Shown here piece after piece: positions 1-7,231 of a stretch of 54,006 nt of DNA (within the stretch, counting starts at the first letter, position 1; each line of letters begins with the position of its first letter). Source of the stretch: JBNARI01 sp049718765 (GTDB lineage: Bacteria; Bacillota; Sulfobacillia; DUMF01); contig JBNARI010000012.1 in the NCBI GenBank assembly GCA_049718765.1, positions 1 to 54,006 on the forward strand. The letters run 5' to 3'. Made by a program: the position numbers and the translations under genes. The notes under the pieces were generated by a model. The model did not search any database and was not told the origin of the DNA. It saw only the letters and a list, made by a program, of their open reading frames with translations.

Positions 1-4
1 AAAG

Positions 5-106
5 TTAGAAAGCAAGGAGCATTGCCCTGATGATTAGCCCTGCAATCACCCCCGTGAGGAATGAAAGGGCAAGTTCTCGCAAATCCTGCTTGGTGGGCAA
101 AAACAT
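5..106 (-). CDS. Short single-pass membrane peptide (33 aa), unknown function
   Basis: The ATG at 106 is preceded on the minus strand by a G-rich ribosome binding site (GGGGGTGAG) at good spacing, and the reading frame starts 5 nt after the primase stop. The product has a charged N-terminal stretch (KQDLREL) and then one hydrophobic helix of about 18 residues ending in LLAF. It is likely translated with the primase and inserted in the membrane. No family is recognised. Small membrane peptides of this kind occur in phages and plasmids, but no role can be assigned here. A longer in-frame upstream start exists but lies inside the primase gene. Confidence 0.4.
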   Translation of the reverse strand: MFLPTKQDLRELALSFLTGVIAGLIIRAMLLAF

Positions 107-110
107 GAGC

Positions 111-1613
111 TCACCCCCTTCGGAAGACAGCGTTGGCAATTTCCAGGCCCAGCTTTTCCGCTGCCAGCTTTCGATTGAGGCGAAGGAGATCGAATTCCCC
201 CAGTGCCTGCAGCCTTGCCACCACCGTTGCTTCATCAATCACACAGAGGCGGAATCTGTCGGCTCCGACCCTGTCGCCACGCCTCACCACTGGCAGTTTC
301 TCAAGAATCCCGATTGTGCAGAGGAAATTCAGGCTCCGGTTGGCCATTTCAGGCTTAACGGCAGCGTTTGCAGCAACGAAACGCTTACTCATCACCGTCT
401 GCGTTTTCCCGTCCATGGCATCCTGGATGAAACACCAGATGCAAGTCGCCCAGACACGCTCAAAATCCTGCAAATCCTTGCGGCTGAAGAGTTCCAACCA
501 ATCTTTTGGGTGCGGAGCCTCTACCAATCTTTTAAAGGTTGGTTGAGTAAGCCATCCGGTTTTCAAAAGGATTTGCGTTGAATGGAGCAGAGCACTCAAA
601 GTTTGGTTCACCGTTTCATTGCGATACCCGACCAGGAAGGCAAGTTCTTTCGCACACGCAGCTTGCTGCCTTCTGTCGAGTTTGCGGAGTTCTTCACCGG
701 CTTTGAGTGCGGCATACAGCTCCGGCAGGGTGAAAAACTCCGACTCAAGGCCGTGCTTACTGGCGTGAAAATCATGGAAAGCGATTCTTTGGTTTGAATC
801 ACGAACAAACGTCACCGAGGGATGCTGTTCGTGGTGGACTGGGCAGATGAATGATTGGCCCAGCCTTTGTGCCGTGGCTGCTTTGCCAAAAAGTTCGAGC
901 AGCTTCCAGGCTGTCTGCTCATCCTCGAAAACTTCAAGCCAGCCCTGCTCAAACATTGCTTCGGGAGCGTGATCGTGCTGTTTTTGCACCAGCTCTAACT
1001 TTGCCCTCGACCGCAAGTAATGCACGCTGATTAAGTTTGCTGATGTGCGAAACATCCCCGATGCCAAGCCTTCCAGCACGGCTTTTGTGTCGAGGGTTCG
1101 AGTGGGCCTTTCGATTGCGACAAACTCTTCGCACCGCCCCGTTTTGGGGTGCAGCGATCCAGGCCATTTCAGACACCTGGAGGTAGACGCACTCGATGGG
1201 AAAAATTCCTTCACACCCGCCGCCTCTGCAACCGCCCTGGCAAAAGCCGCCGCCCGCTGAGCTGGGATGGGGGAATCCGGGAAAAGCCAAACGTGGTAGC
1301 CCTTTTGACCGCTGGCCGAAACCAGGGGGCAGCAGCCTTTGGGAAGAGCTTTTAAAAGGCGTTTGACTGCATCCCAGCCCCCGGCATCAACATCCCAGGC
1401 CACAAAATGGGCCTTGCCTGAGACATCCAAAGGGCTGATTGCCACAGCTTGCCACGAACGCACGTTCGCAGTATGCTCAGGATAGCGGAGGGTTATCCAG
1501 TCTGCGACCTGACAATCAAAAACTGCAATTTGGTGGGGTATCCACCAAACATTTCGGGCCTCCAGCGGGGAGGCCCTGGGTTTGGTGTGCTCAGTTGCTG
1601 CAGGCGAGGGCAA
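111..1613 (-). CDS. Archaeo-eukaryotic-type primase with degenerate CHC2-like zinc finger
   Basis: This is probably a replication primase or primase-polymerase for the integrated element. Numbering from the TTG at 1613 (500 aa), the N-terminal half has AWDVD with an acidic DxD pair (Asp74, Asp76) and then SGQKGYHVWLF (about 101-111). These are the DxD and sGxKG..H motifs of the archaeo-eukaryotic primase (AEP) superfamily. Around 257-287 comes CPVHHEQHPS and later HDFHASKH, which resembles the start of the DnaG/CHC2 zinc finger with the second cysteine pair replaced by histidines. The rest is helical and unassigned. The TTG at 1613 follows GGGGGTG at 6 nt; a TTG at 1637 without a clear ribosome binding site is the alternative. 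The gene overlaps the upstream ORF, indicating an operon. No helicase domain is visible. Confidence 0.75.
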   Translation of the reverse strand: MPSPAATEHTKPRASPLEARNVWWIPHQIAVFDCQVADWITLRYPEHTANVRSWQAVAISPLDVSGKAHFVAWDVDAGGWDAVKRLLKALPKGCCPLVSASGQKGYHVWLFPDSPIPAQRAAAFARAVAEAAGVKEFFPSSASTSRCLKWPGSLHPKTGRCEEFVAIERPTRTLDTKAVLEGLASGMFRTSANLISVHYLRSRAKLELVQKQHDHAPEAMFEQGWLEVFEDEQTAWKLLELFGKAATAQRLGQSFICPVHHEQHPSVTFVRDSNQRIAFHDFHASKHGLESEFFTLPELYAALKAGEELRKLDRRQQAACAKELAFLVGYRNETVNQTLSALLHSTQILLKTGWLTQPTFKRLVEAPHPKDWLELFSRKDLQDFERVWATCIWCFIQDAMDGKTQTVMSKRFVAANAAVKPEMANRSLNFLCTIGILEKLPVVRRGDRVGADRFRLCVIDEATVVARLQALGEFDLLRLNRKLAAEKLGLEIANAVFRRG

Positions 1614-1956
1614 TGCTTCCACCCCCTGCCGGGTCAAGGCGGTGCCAGTATCGGAGTGGGAAATAAAATCTCAATCCAAACTTCCCGATCCTCCGGGGGA
1701 CGGCTTTGGCCAGAAAGGCGGCAAAGTCAACCCTGTACGTGACCCCGGTGTCACATTCATGAAGTTCGATGGTCCTGCAGCCAAGGGTTTTCAGCTGCTC
1801 AACGGTTGTGGCGTCAATGCCATAGCTGTCCAGAACGATAAGTTTTTGCTTGGTTTGAACTGTCTTGCGGAAAACTTTGTCTGGGCCGAGAACGCCACAG
1901 AGGACACGCTTGCCCTGGTAGTTTACATAAAGCGGAATTCCTCGTGATTTTGCCAT
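1591..1956 (-). CDS. Conserved-looking hypothetical protein in the element operon (121 aa)
   Basis: No family is recognised. The ATG at 1956 has a strong ribosome binding site (AAGGAG, about 9 nt upstream). The product is basic and mixed alpha/beta, with VLDSYGIDATTVEQLK and a CRTIELHECDTG stretch, and a basic, aromatic C-terminal part (FGLRFYFPLRYWHR). It sits directly upstream of the primase and overlaps its start, so the two are probably co-translated and may act together, for example as a primase accessory or replication-control protein. That link rests only on position. Confidence 0.6.
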   Translation of the reverse strand: MAKSRGIPLYVNYQGKRVLCGVLGPDKVFRKTVQTKQKLIVLDSYGIDATTVEQLKTLGCRTIELHECDTGVTYRVDFAAFLAKAVPRRIGKFGLRFYFPLRYWHRLDPAGGGSIALACSN

Positions 1957-2013
1957 AGAAAGCCACTCCTTACGATGTGGGGGCCAGTTCTCGCCGGGCC
2001 CCCGATTTTTGTT

Positions 2014-2232
2014 TTAGGCGACTTGATTTCGCCAGCACCGGTAATCCGCAACCGGGTCGCCGGGATACCCCAGATCTACCAGCCCCCTTGCGACTTTGGG
2101 GCTGACACTGGTTAGGTGCCCAACTTCGAGTTTCCACAGCTCGTGGTAACTCAGCTGGAGTTTCCGGGCCAAATCCGCCAGCTTGAGGCCAGCGGATTGC
2201 CGCCACGAACGGATTGGGTTTTCTGCAGTTAT
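2014..2232 (-). CDS. Cro/XRE-like helix-turn-helix protein with apparent ATA start codon
   Basis: Reading the minus strand from ATA at 2232-2230 gives a 72-residue protein beginning ITAENPIRSWRQSAGL and containing LADLARKLQLSYHELW. This matches the usual opening of an XRE/Cro helix-turn-helix domain. The frame is closed by a TGA two codons upstream (2238-2236), and no ATG, GTG or TTG occurs before the domain. A G-rich ribosome binding site (GGGGG) lies 8-11 nt upstream. So either ATA is used for initiation, an ATG has mutated, or there is an indel: a GTG-started frame overlaps in another phase. The likely role is a transcriptional repressor or copy-control protein of the element. It lies upstream of the unknown gene and the primase on the same strand. 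Confidence 0.6.
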   Translation of the reverse strand: MTAENPIRSWRQSAGLKLADLARKLQLSYHELWKLEVGHLTSVSPKVARGLVDLGYPGDPVADYRCWRNQVA

Positions 2233-2282
2233 CCCTCACACCCCCTTTTTGAAAGAATTGCCAGCCTTAGTTTCAGGCTGGC

Positions 2283-2441
2283 TCACCTTGCCCTGCGTGA
2301 CGTGATTTCCAGCAAATCCCGCAGTGTCGTGTCATGGATTCCCTGAAAATATCTGCTCTGCAACTCCTGACACAGAAGAGCTTCCAAGGCCCGGCCCTTT
2401 CGCCGGTTTTCTCGCCGTCGCTTTTTGGCCTGCGGTGTCAC
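2283..2441 (-). CDS. Small very basic hypothetical protein
   Basis: The GTG at 2441 follows a strong GGGGGGAGGGG ribosome binding site and yields 52 aa beginning with a KKRRRENRRKGR cluster and then an amphipathic helical part (ALEALLCQELQSRYF). A longer form from TTG at 2516 adds a low-complexity PVAAVPVAAKGGRG leader. The basic cluster suggests nucleic-acid binding. It would be the first gene of the element's minus-strand operon, ahead of the XRE-like gene. The function is unknown, and the short length keeps confidence moderate. Confidence 0.45.
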   Translation of the reverse strand: MTPQAKKRRRENRRKGRALEALLCQELQSRYFQGIHDTTLRDLLEITSRRAR

Positions 2442-2607
2442 CGCACCCCTCCCCCCCTTCGCCGCCACGGGCACAGCCGCCACGGGCACATCGGAGGTTT
2501 TCAAGCCCCTTGTCAAGGTCCCAGCTCTACGTTAACTTGGAAGCAGCAGAAGCTCAAGAGTTATGTGGCTGTGACAGCCTACTACGGTTGTTCTGGGGGC
2601 TGGGATT

Positions 2608-3621
2608 ATGGCGAACGAAAAAAATCTGCATTCAAAGGCTGTGACAATCCTGTTTTCGCCAAGTGGCAAGGAAAAGGTTCGCACTGCAAAAGGGAAATTT
2701 CGTGGTGTGAATACTGGCCACTGCCTGGCCAGTATTCTTCAGGTGTGTTTTGCGTGGTATCGTGCTCGGGCAAGCGGGAAAAGCTCTGAAGAACCCGTGG
2801 CGGAACTTCTCACTTGGGAAGCCGGTGAGGGCAAAAAAGCACTTCCAATGCCCCTTGTGGCCTGTCAAGCGAAGGCCCCCATGCTGCTTTCGATCATGGA
2901 GGCATGGCTTAGCCGATTGGCCGTTTTGGAAAGCAAGGGCCGACTCAAAGGGAAAGTGGCCCGCAGCGTTCTTGCCAGTGAACTTGCCTGGGATGAGAGC
3001 CTTGAACATTCCGGCAATCCAGCTTGGGATGCAGTGAAAGCTGGTTGGGCCAGGTGCGGGGTGACACCATTTCCCCATTGGGGTTCCTGGTGGTGGGAAG
3101 TAACCGGGGAAGACGCTCTGGATGTTGCCGCTGCCGAAGTGGTCTTGATGATAATGCACAGGGTAAGCCTGCACTCCCGGCCCCGGGTGTGCCCTAAGTG
3201 CTATACGGTTTATTGGGCCAGAAAACGCCAGGGTAAGTGGGACGTAAGCTGTCCAAAATGTTCCCCGCACGCTACGCCAGAGGAGAAAGCCCTGCAAAAG
3301 TTCAGGGCCAGACTGAGGCAGGCCAAGAGGCCACGTTCGAAGAGGGGGCCAATCCTTACGGAAGCAGGTTATGCCTCGCTTTTGCGGGTGGCCCGGGAAA
3401 GAGGCGTTGCTGTGGCGGAAAAGCTCTACGCACTGGTGGTGGAGCACGGGGACATTCCTGGACCGGGATGGGAGGCTGTCCTTTCCGCCCTGCAGGCCAG
3501 CGGGATTAACGAAGCGGAAAAACGCTTCATGCAATTTGCAGGATTTTCAGCTCCTGCGTCGAACACAGAGAATGAATCCATTAAAGCTCCCTGCCCCCGG
3601 GAGAGGGAAAAGCAACCTTGA
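2608..3621 (+). CDS. Zinc-ribbon protein of unknown function next to the att site (337 aa)
   Basis: The family is not recognised. The ATG at 2608 follows a G-rich site (GGGGGCTGGG). The central part has two CPKC knuckles (residues about 195-198 and 215-218) separated by a short basic linker, a typical treble-clef or ribbon zinc site. Before it is a tryptophan-rich stretch (HWGSWWWEV), and after it a highly basic helix (RARLRQAKRPRSKRG) and a helical C-terminal domain. The layout suggests a nucleic-acid-binding protein. It is transcribed toward the att scar and stops about 30 nt before it, so it is the terminal gene of the element. It lacks the tyrosine- or serine-recombinase catalytic motifs that would make it the integrase. 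Confidence 0.65.
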   Translation: MANEKNLHSKAVTILFSPSGKEKVRTAKGKFRGVNTGHCLASILQVCFAWYRARASGKSSEEPVAELLTWEAGEGKKALPMPLVACQAKAPMLLSIMEAWLSRLAVLESKGRLKGKVARSVLASELAWDESLEHSGNPAWDAVKAGWARCGVTPFPHWGSWWWEVTGEDALDVAAAEVVLMIMHRVSLHSRPRVCPKCYTVYWARKRQGKWDVSCPKCSPHATPEEKALQKFRARLRQAKRPRSKRGPILTEAGYASLLRVARERGVAVAEKLYALVVEHGDIPGPGWEAVLSALQASGINEAEKRFMQFAGFSAPASNTENESIKAPCPREREKQP

Positions 3622-3652
3622 GCTGGGGATTTGTTGGGGGTGGAGCACGATG

Positions 3653-3711
3653 GGGACTTAGGATCCTGTGAGCTACCGCTCGTGAGGGTTCAAATCCCTC
3701 CGCCCGCACCA
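3653..3711 (+). tRNA. 3' half of tRNA-Leu(UAG): non-functional fragment, putative att site
   Basis: The segment contains an anticodon loop CTTAGGA (anticodon UAG at 3659-3661), the 3' side of the anticodon stem, a leucine-type long variable arm with a GAGC/GCTC stem, a T-arm GAGGG-TTCAAAT-CCCTC, the acceptor 3' strand CGCCCGC, discriminator A and CCA. The D-arm is missing and the anticodon stem is broken at its outer pairs; only a partial, mismatched acceptor-like GGGGGTG lies upstream. It therefore cannot be a working tRNA. This is the pattern of the distal attachment site after integration into a tRNA gene, with the intact copy expected at the far left end of the element. Confidence 0.85.
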
Positions 3712-3788
3712 GTGCTTTCAAGAAGGGCGCTCGGTAAGACTGTAACCTCATGCCAAGAGTACCACTTCCCGCTCAGCAATTGCTCCCA

Positions 3789-6038
3789 TCATCTCATGAG
3801 CTTGATGAACATGGACACCAGCTCTGGATCGAATTGCTTTCCTGCCCATCGTGACAGTTCGCCAAGAGCCTCTTCGTGGGTAAGCGGAGTTGGGCGATAA
3901 GGCTGACTGCTTATCATGGCATCATAGGCATCTGCAATGGCGAAGATCCTGCACTGGACCGGTATTTCTTCGCCCTTGAGGCCTGCAGGGTAGCCAGTAC
4001 CGTCCCACCGCTCGTGGTGGTGCAATATGTACTTGGCGACGAAAGCCAGGTGTGGTGTTGCCCGGGCAATGCGATAGCCAATTTCTACGTGCCTTTGCAC
4101 TTCAAGAAAATCCGCTTGAGACAGGGGCCCCGGCTTCAGAAACAAGCTATCGGGCAGGCCAGTCTTGCCAATATCGTGAGCCAGTGCCAGCACGGAAAGG
4201 CTGGCCTTGTATGAGTCGCCACGGGGATGGGTTTCAGCCATACGCATGCACAATTGCTTTAGCCTGCTCAATTGCTCTTCCCTTTCCAGGCTGCGACCAA
4301 CGAGCGCTGACAGGAGCGCCCCGACGAGAGGTGAAGGTAAACCCTCGTCCGTTTCCTTGCACACGTACATGTTGCTGTCTGCTTGCCTAATTGCCTCAAC
4401 CAGGAGTTTCTTTGGCCACTCCGCAACTGCGGCCCCCACGGCAACAGAAAGGGGCACTACCGTTGCATCTGCCGAACTGGAACTGTTGTGCTCTTTTATG
4501 GCGGTACGGATTCGGCGCAGGAGCTCCGGGAGGTGTTGAGCCGGTGTGTGGGGGAGCACAGCTGCAAATTCATCCCCGCCAATCCGCGCTACCAGGTCTT
4601 CCGAACGGAAACACGCGCGCAGGACGGAGGCAGCAGCTTTCAGGGTTTCGTCTCCAAGGTGATGCCCCATGGTGTCGTTGGTGTACTTTAAGTCGTTCAC
4701 GTCTGCCATAATTACGGCAATGGGGTACTGGGTAGGATCGTCGTTCCACGCTTGCACCTTTTGCTCGAAAAAAGCTCTATTGTAAAGTCCAGTGAGGGAG
4801 TCGTGGGTGCTGAGAAACTCGAGCTTAGCCTCGGTAAGTTTGCGGTGGGTTACATCCATTACTGAGCCCAGCAAGCACGGGCGACCGTTGTACTCAGCCC
4901 GGCTGCCCAGCACCTCTACTATAATCGTGCTGCCGTCCCTGTGCAGGCCACGTACTGCGTAGTGGATTGTTTCTGTTTCTCCCTGGAGCTGGCGCCTCAT
5001 ATTGTCGCTAACAGTCGGTCTATCTTCCGGGTGAATGAGATCCAAGGGTTCAAGTTTGTTGACGATTTCTTCCGGTCGGTACCCAAACATGCTTGCGAAC
5101 GCCGGATTGACGTAACGCAACAGCCCATCCTGTACCAAGTACACCCCAACCATTACGTTTTCTGCCAGGAGGCGGTACCTGAGCTCAGATTCCCTCAGCT
5201 GCTGTTCTAGGAGTTTGCGCTCTGTCACATCTGTAATCACGCCCAAAATGTGGGTCGCTCTCCCTGAAGCCTTCACCAAGGTTGCCGTTTCGTTTCCCCA
5301 GAAAGTGGTGCCATCACGCCTCTTGTACAGTATTTCGTAGTTGTGCACCGCGCCCTTCTCAAAAATGTGACTGAGGAACCTACGACGCTCCTCCGGGTCG
5401 GCGTAGAAATCGCTTGCCTTCAGCTTCAGGAGGTCCGCGCCGCTCAGCCTGAACATCTTGAGGAACGCTGGGTTTGCGTCCATGAAGCGACCTACAACGG
5501 TGCTCCTGTAGATGCCTACGTCGACGCTGTCCACCACTTCCCTGTATCTTGATTCCAGACTGTTTAGGGCACCTTCATATGACAAGCAAGAAAGGGTTGC
5601 GCTGTATATCCTGGGTGAAAGGCGCTCCAGCACCCTGATGAGCTCTTGGGAACTCCCCGCTTTCGGGAATGCCAGTTCCAGTATTACCAGCCCGCCGATG
5701 GGGAAAAGCAACACTTCGCTCACCTGAAGGGTGGTGCAGCTGCATACCTCACTGAACTTAGGATGGGATTGATCGAACACCACGGGCTGTCCTTGAGAAA
5801 GCACTTCCAGGAGGGTTTCCACGTTGGTAAGTCTGGGGCCAACCCGCGCTATTAGGGTGATGCCTGACTCTTGCTGGTATAGCCATGCTGCGGCGGACCT
5901 TGCTCGAGCGCCTCTAACCAGGGTTTCCACAAGTTGTTGCAACATCTTGCCTGTGTGGAAGCTTTGCCCGATGGACAGGGCAATTTCGTAAGATAGAGAC
6001 AGCGCAGCCACCGCCTTGACAAGCTCAGCATTGACCAC
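3789..6038 (-). CDS. Bifunctional cyclic-di-GMP enzyme: GAF-like, PAS, PAS, GGDEF, HD-GYP
   Basis: This cytosolic sensor probably makes and degrades cyclic-di-GMP. Of 749 residues, about 25-150 form a GAF-like N-terminal domain, 161-276 and 283-402 two PAS domains, and 405-565 a GGDEF domain. The intact GGDEF signature is at 487-491, with an upstream RSED that fits the RxxD inhibitory site. The C-terminal HD-GYP phosphodiesterase domain shows AHDIGK and HHERWDGTGYP. With both catalytic signatures intact, the direction of the net reaction cannot be told from sequence. The GTG start lies 1 nt after the FIST gene stop, so the two genes are co-transcribed and probably translationally coupled. The FIST protein is the obvious candidate partner. 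Confidence 0.9.
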   Translation of the reverse strand: MVNAELVKAVAALSLSYEIALSIGQSFHTGKMLQQLVETLVRGARARSAAAWLYQQESGITLIARVGPRLTNVETLLEVLSQGQPVVFDQSHPKFSEVCSCTTLQVSEVLLFPIGGLVILELAFPKAGSSQELIRVLERLSPRIYSATLSCLSYEGALNSLESRYREVVDSVDVGIYRSTVVGRFMDANPAFLKMFRLSGADLLKLKASDFYADPEERRRFLSHIFEKGAVHNYEILYKRRDGTTFWGNETATLVKASGRATHILGVITDVTERKLLEQQLRESELRYRLLAENVMVGVYLVQDGLLRYVNPAFASMFGYRPEEIVNKLEPLDLIHPEDRPTVSDNMRRQLQGETETIHYAVRGLHRDGSTIIVEVLGSRAEYNGRPCLLGSVMDVTHRKLTEAKLEFLSTHDSLTGLYNRAFFEQKVQAWNDDPTQYPIAVIMADVNDLKYTNDTMGHHLGDETLKAAASVLRACFRSEDLVARIGGDEFAAVLPHTPAQHLPELLRRIRTAIKEHNSSSSADATVVPLSVAVGAAVAEWPKKLLVEAIRQADSNMYVCKETDEGLPSPLVGALLSALVGRSLEREEQLSRLKQLCMRMAETHPRGDSYKASLSVLALAHDIGKTGLPDSLFLKPGPLSQADFLEVQRHVEIGYRIARATPHLAFVAKYILHHHERWDGTGYPAGLKGEEIPVQCRIFAIADAYDAMISSQPYRPTPLTHEEALGELSRWAGKQFDPELVSMFIKLMR

Positions 6039-6039
6039 C

Positions 6040-7140
6040 TCAGCAAACCCCCACTACAGCTGTCTTGTTATGGAACTCCAAGTAGTACCCATCCGCGCAA
6101 GCCACTTCGCCGACTGTGAGGAATCCGAAGCTTTGCACCCCAGCAGGTAGTGTGTGCTCTACTGCGCCCAGCTCGTCCAGCATATGTTCTTCCGTGCACA
6201 CTACCCGCGATACGCAGTCCATCACAAGCGCAAACCTCGGCTTGGCCTGGGAGCGCCTAACGTAGTTATGGCAGGCCGCCTTGGTTGCCTCGGTAGCTGC
6301 TAGAACCAACTTTTCTGGCTCTCCCTTCATGAGCAGGAGTACCGAGTTTTCTGGCACTTCACCTACGACCAAAATGGAGCCGTCTTGCTCCACTCGTATG
6401 GGATCTCTGATAACGATGCTTCCGTCCAGCCGTGCCATGCCGAAGGGAAACCTCCTGGAAACGCTCCAGAAGTTGAGGGCGTCCAATGGTTGAGGACAGC
6501 ACTGCCCGATTGCTCCCGTGTATACCTCAAACGCAGGCTTCCAGTTGAGCTCCCTGAGCCAAGGCCCTTCGGTGCTTGTGGCTACGTACGGCCCCAGGAA
6601 AGCTTCCCAACCATGTCCGATTCCCACGCCCACTGGGGCTGACGATACAGCAATGACAGCGCCGCCACAGAAAACCCCCTGACTGCTGAAGAGACAAGGC
6701 GTTTTTCTATGGCCTAGCCTTCCAGCGCCGCCTCCAATAAAAGAGGTGGGAGCGGTTGTAGAAGCAAACAGTGTGTGTAAAAACGATGAAATGGAAGTGG
6801 CCATTCCGTCAAGGAGAATTACTGCCGTACCCTGAAGCTCGAGCTGCGGAGGCTTCTCCAAGTTCGGCACCGTGATCACGCGCACTGGAGCTCTCAAACT
6901 GGCCACCACTATGCCAGAGCTGGAACACTTCCCGCCAAATATCACGCCGGGGAAGATGCCGCCGAACACTTCTGCTTCAGACTTGGTGGCTGCCGCGCAC
7001 AGCTCATCCAAATCCACGGGCGCCTTCTCCCCAACGAGCACCATCAGGGCTTGTTGCGTACCCCGAAAGCGCTCAAAGAGTTGCTCCAAGTCCACAGGTA
7101 CCTTGGCCACGTACATTACCTGTTCAAACAAGGCGCTCAC
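6040..7140 (-). CDS. FIST-domain sensory protein
   Basis: A 366-aa soluble protein resembles the FIST_N/FIST_C architecture. It has an N-terminal half with the GGGAGRLG turn and PVGVGIGHGWEAF, then LRELNWKPAFEVYTGAIG at the FIST_C entry, and a C-terminal RFALVMDCVSR strand. FIST domains are thought to sense small ligands, possibly amino acids, and often sit beside cyclic-di-GMP enzymes or chemoreceptors. The GTG start follows GAAGGT. The gene is first in a two-gene operon with the GGDEF/HD-GYP enzyme, from a promoter overlapping the end of pilB. The ligand is unknown. Confidence 0.85.
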   Translation of the reverse strand: MSALFEQVMYVAKVPVDLEQLFERFRGTQQALMVLVGEKAPVDLDELCAAATKSEAEVFGGIFPGVIFGGKCSSSGIVVASLRAPVRVITVPNLEKPPQLELQGTAVILLDGMATSISSFLHTLFASTTAPTSFIGGGAGRLGHRKTPCLFSSQGVFCGGAVIAVSSAPVGVGIGHGWEAFLGPYVATSTEGPWLRELNWKPAFEVYTGAIGQCCPQPLDALNFWSVSRRFPFGMARLDGSIVIRDPIRVEQDGSILVVGEVPENSVLLLMKGEPEKLVLAATEATKAACHNYVRRSQAKPRFALVMDCVSRVVCTEEHMLDELGAVEHTLPAGVQSFGFLTVGEVACADGYYLEFHNKTAVVGVC

Positions 7141-7202
7141 CTGTTACCTTCAAGCTTTGAGGACTTGGGAAAGCTAGCCAGTAATGAATTCGACACTACC
7201 AA

Positions 7203-7231
7203 TATATAGCACGAAACGCTGATGACCTCAA
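7203..7231 (-). promoter_or_regulatory. Sigma-A-type promoter for the FIST-GGDEF/HD-GYP operon
   Basis: On the minus strand TTGAGG (7231-7226) and TATATA (7208-7203) are separated by 17 nt, about 60 nt ahead of the FIST start. The -35 box overlaps the last codons of pilB. This would allow expression independent of the upstream pilB transcript. Confidence 0.55.

Larger units (their letters stand above)
1..3711. mobile_element. Right arm of an integrated genetic element ending at a tRNA-Leu att scar
   Basis: The genes here differ from the housekeeping genes that begin at 3789. They comprise an archaeo-eukaryotic-type primase with a zinc finger, a Cro/XRE-like DNA-binding protein, a small basic protein, a zinc-ribbon protein and short unrecognised ORFs. 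The arm stops at a 59-bp fragment matching the anticodon arm through the CCA end of a tRNA-Leu gene (3653-3711). That is what site-specific integration into a tRNA 3' end leaves at the distal junction. No integrase is visible, so the element must extend left beyond base 1. A replication primase plus a repressor-like protein suggests an integrated plasmid or phage-plasmid; this is inference. The left boundary is unknown. Confidence 0.7.

Noticed and set aside
2632..3534. 300-codon minus-strand frame opposite the zinc-ribbon gene
   Set aside because: The plus-strand frame has a better ribosome binding site and a paired CPKC zinc-ribbon motif, while the antisense product shows no recognisable domain. 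Still, neither is a known family, so this is a judgement.
2608..3621. Integrase gene next to the att site
   Set aside because: The position would fit, but the protein lacks the R..HxxR..Y pattern of tyrosine recombinases and the N-terminal serine motif of serine recombinases.
3625..3711. Complete tRNA-Leu gene
   Set aside because: The acceptor 3' strand can pair only imperfectly with GGGGGTG at 3636-3642, and there is no D-arm. The outer anticodon-stem pairs are mismatched, so it is a fragment.
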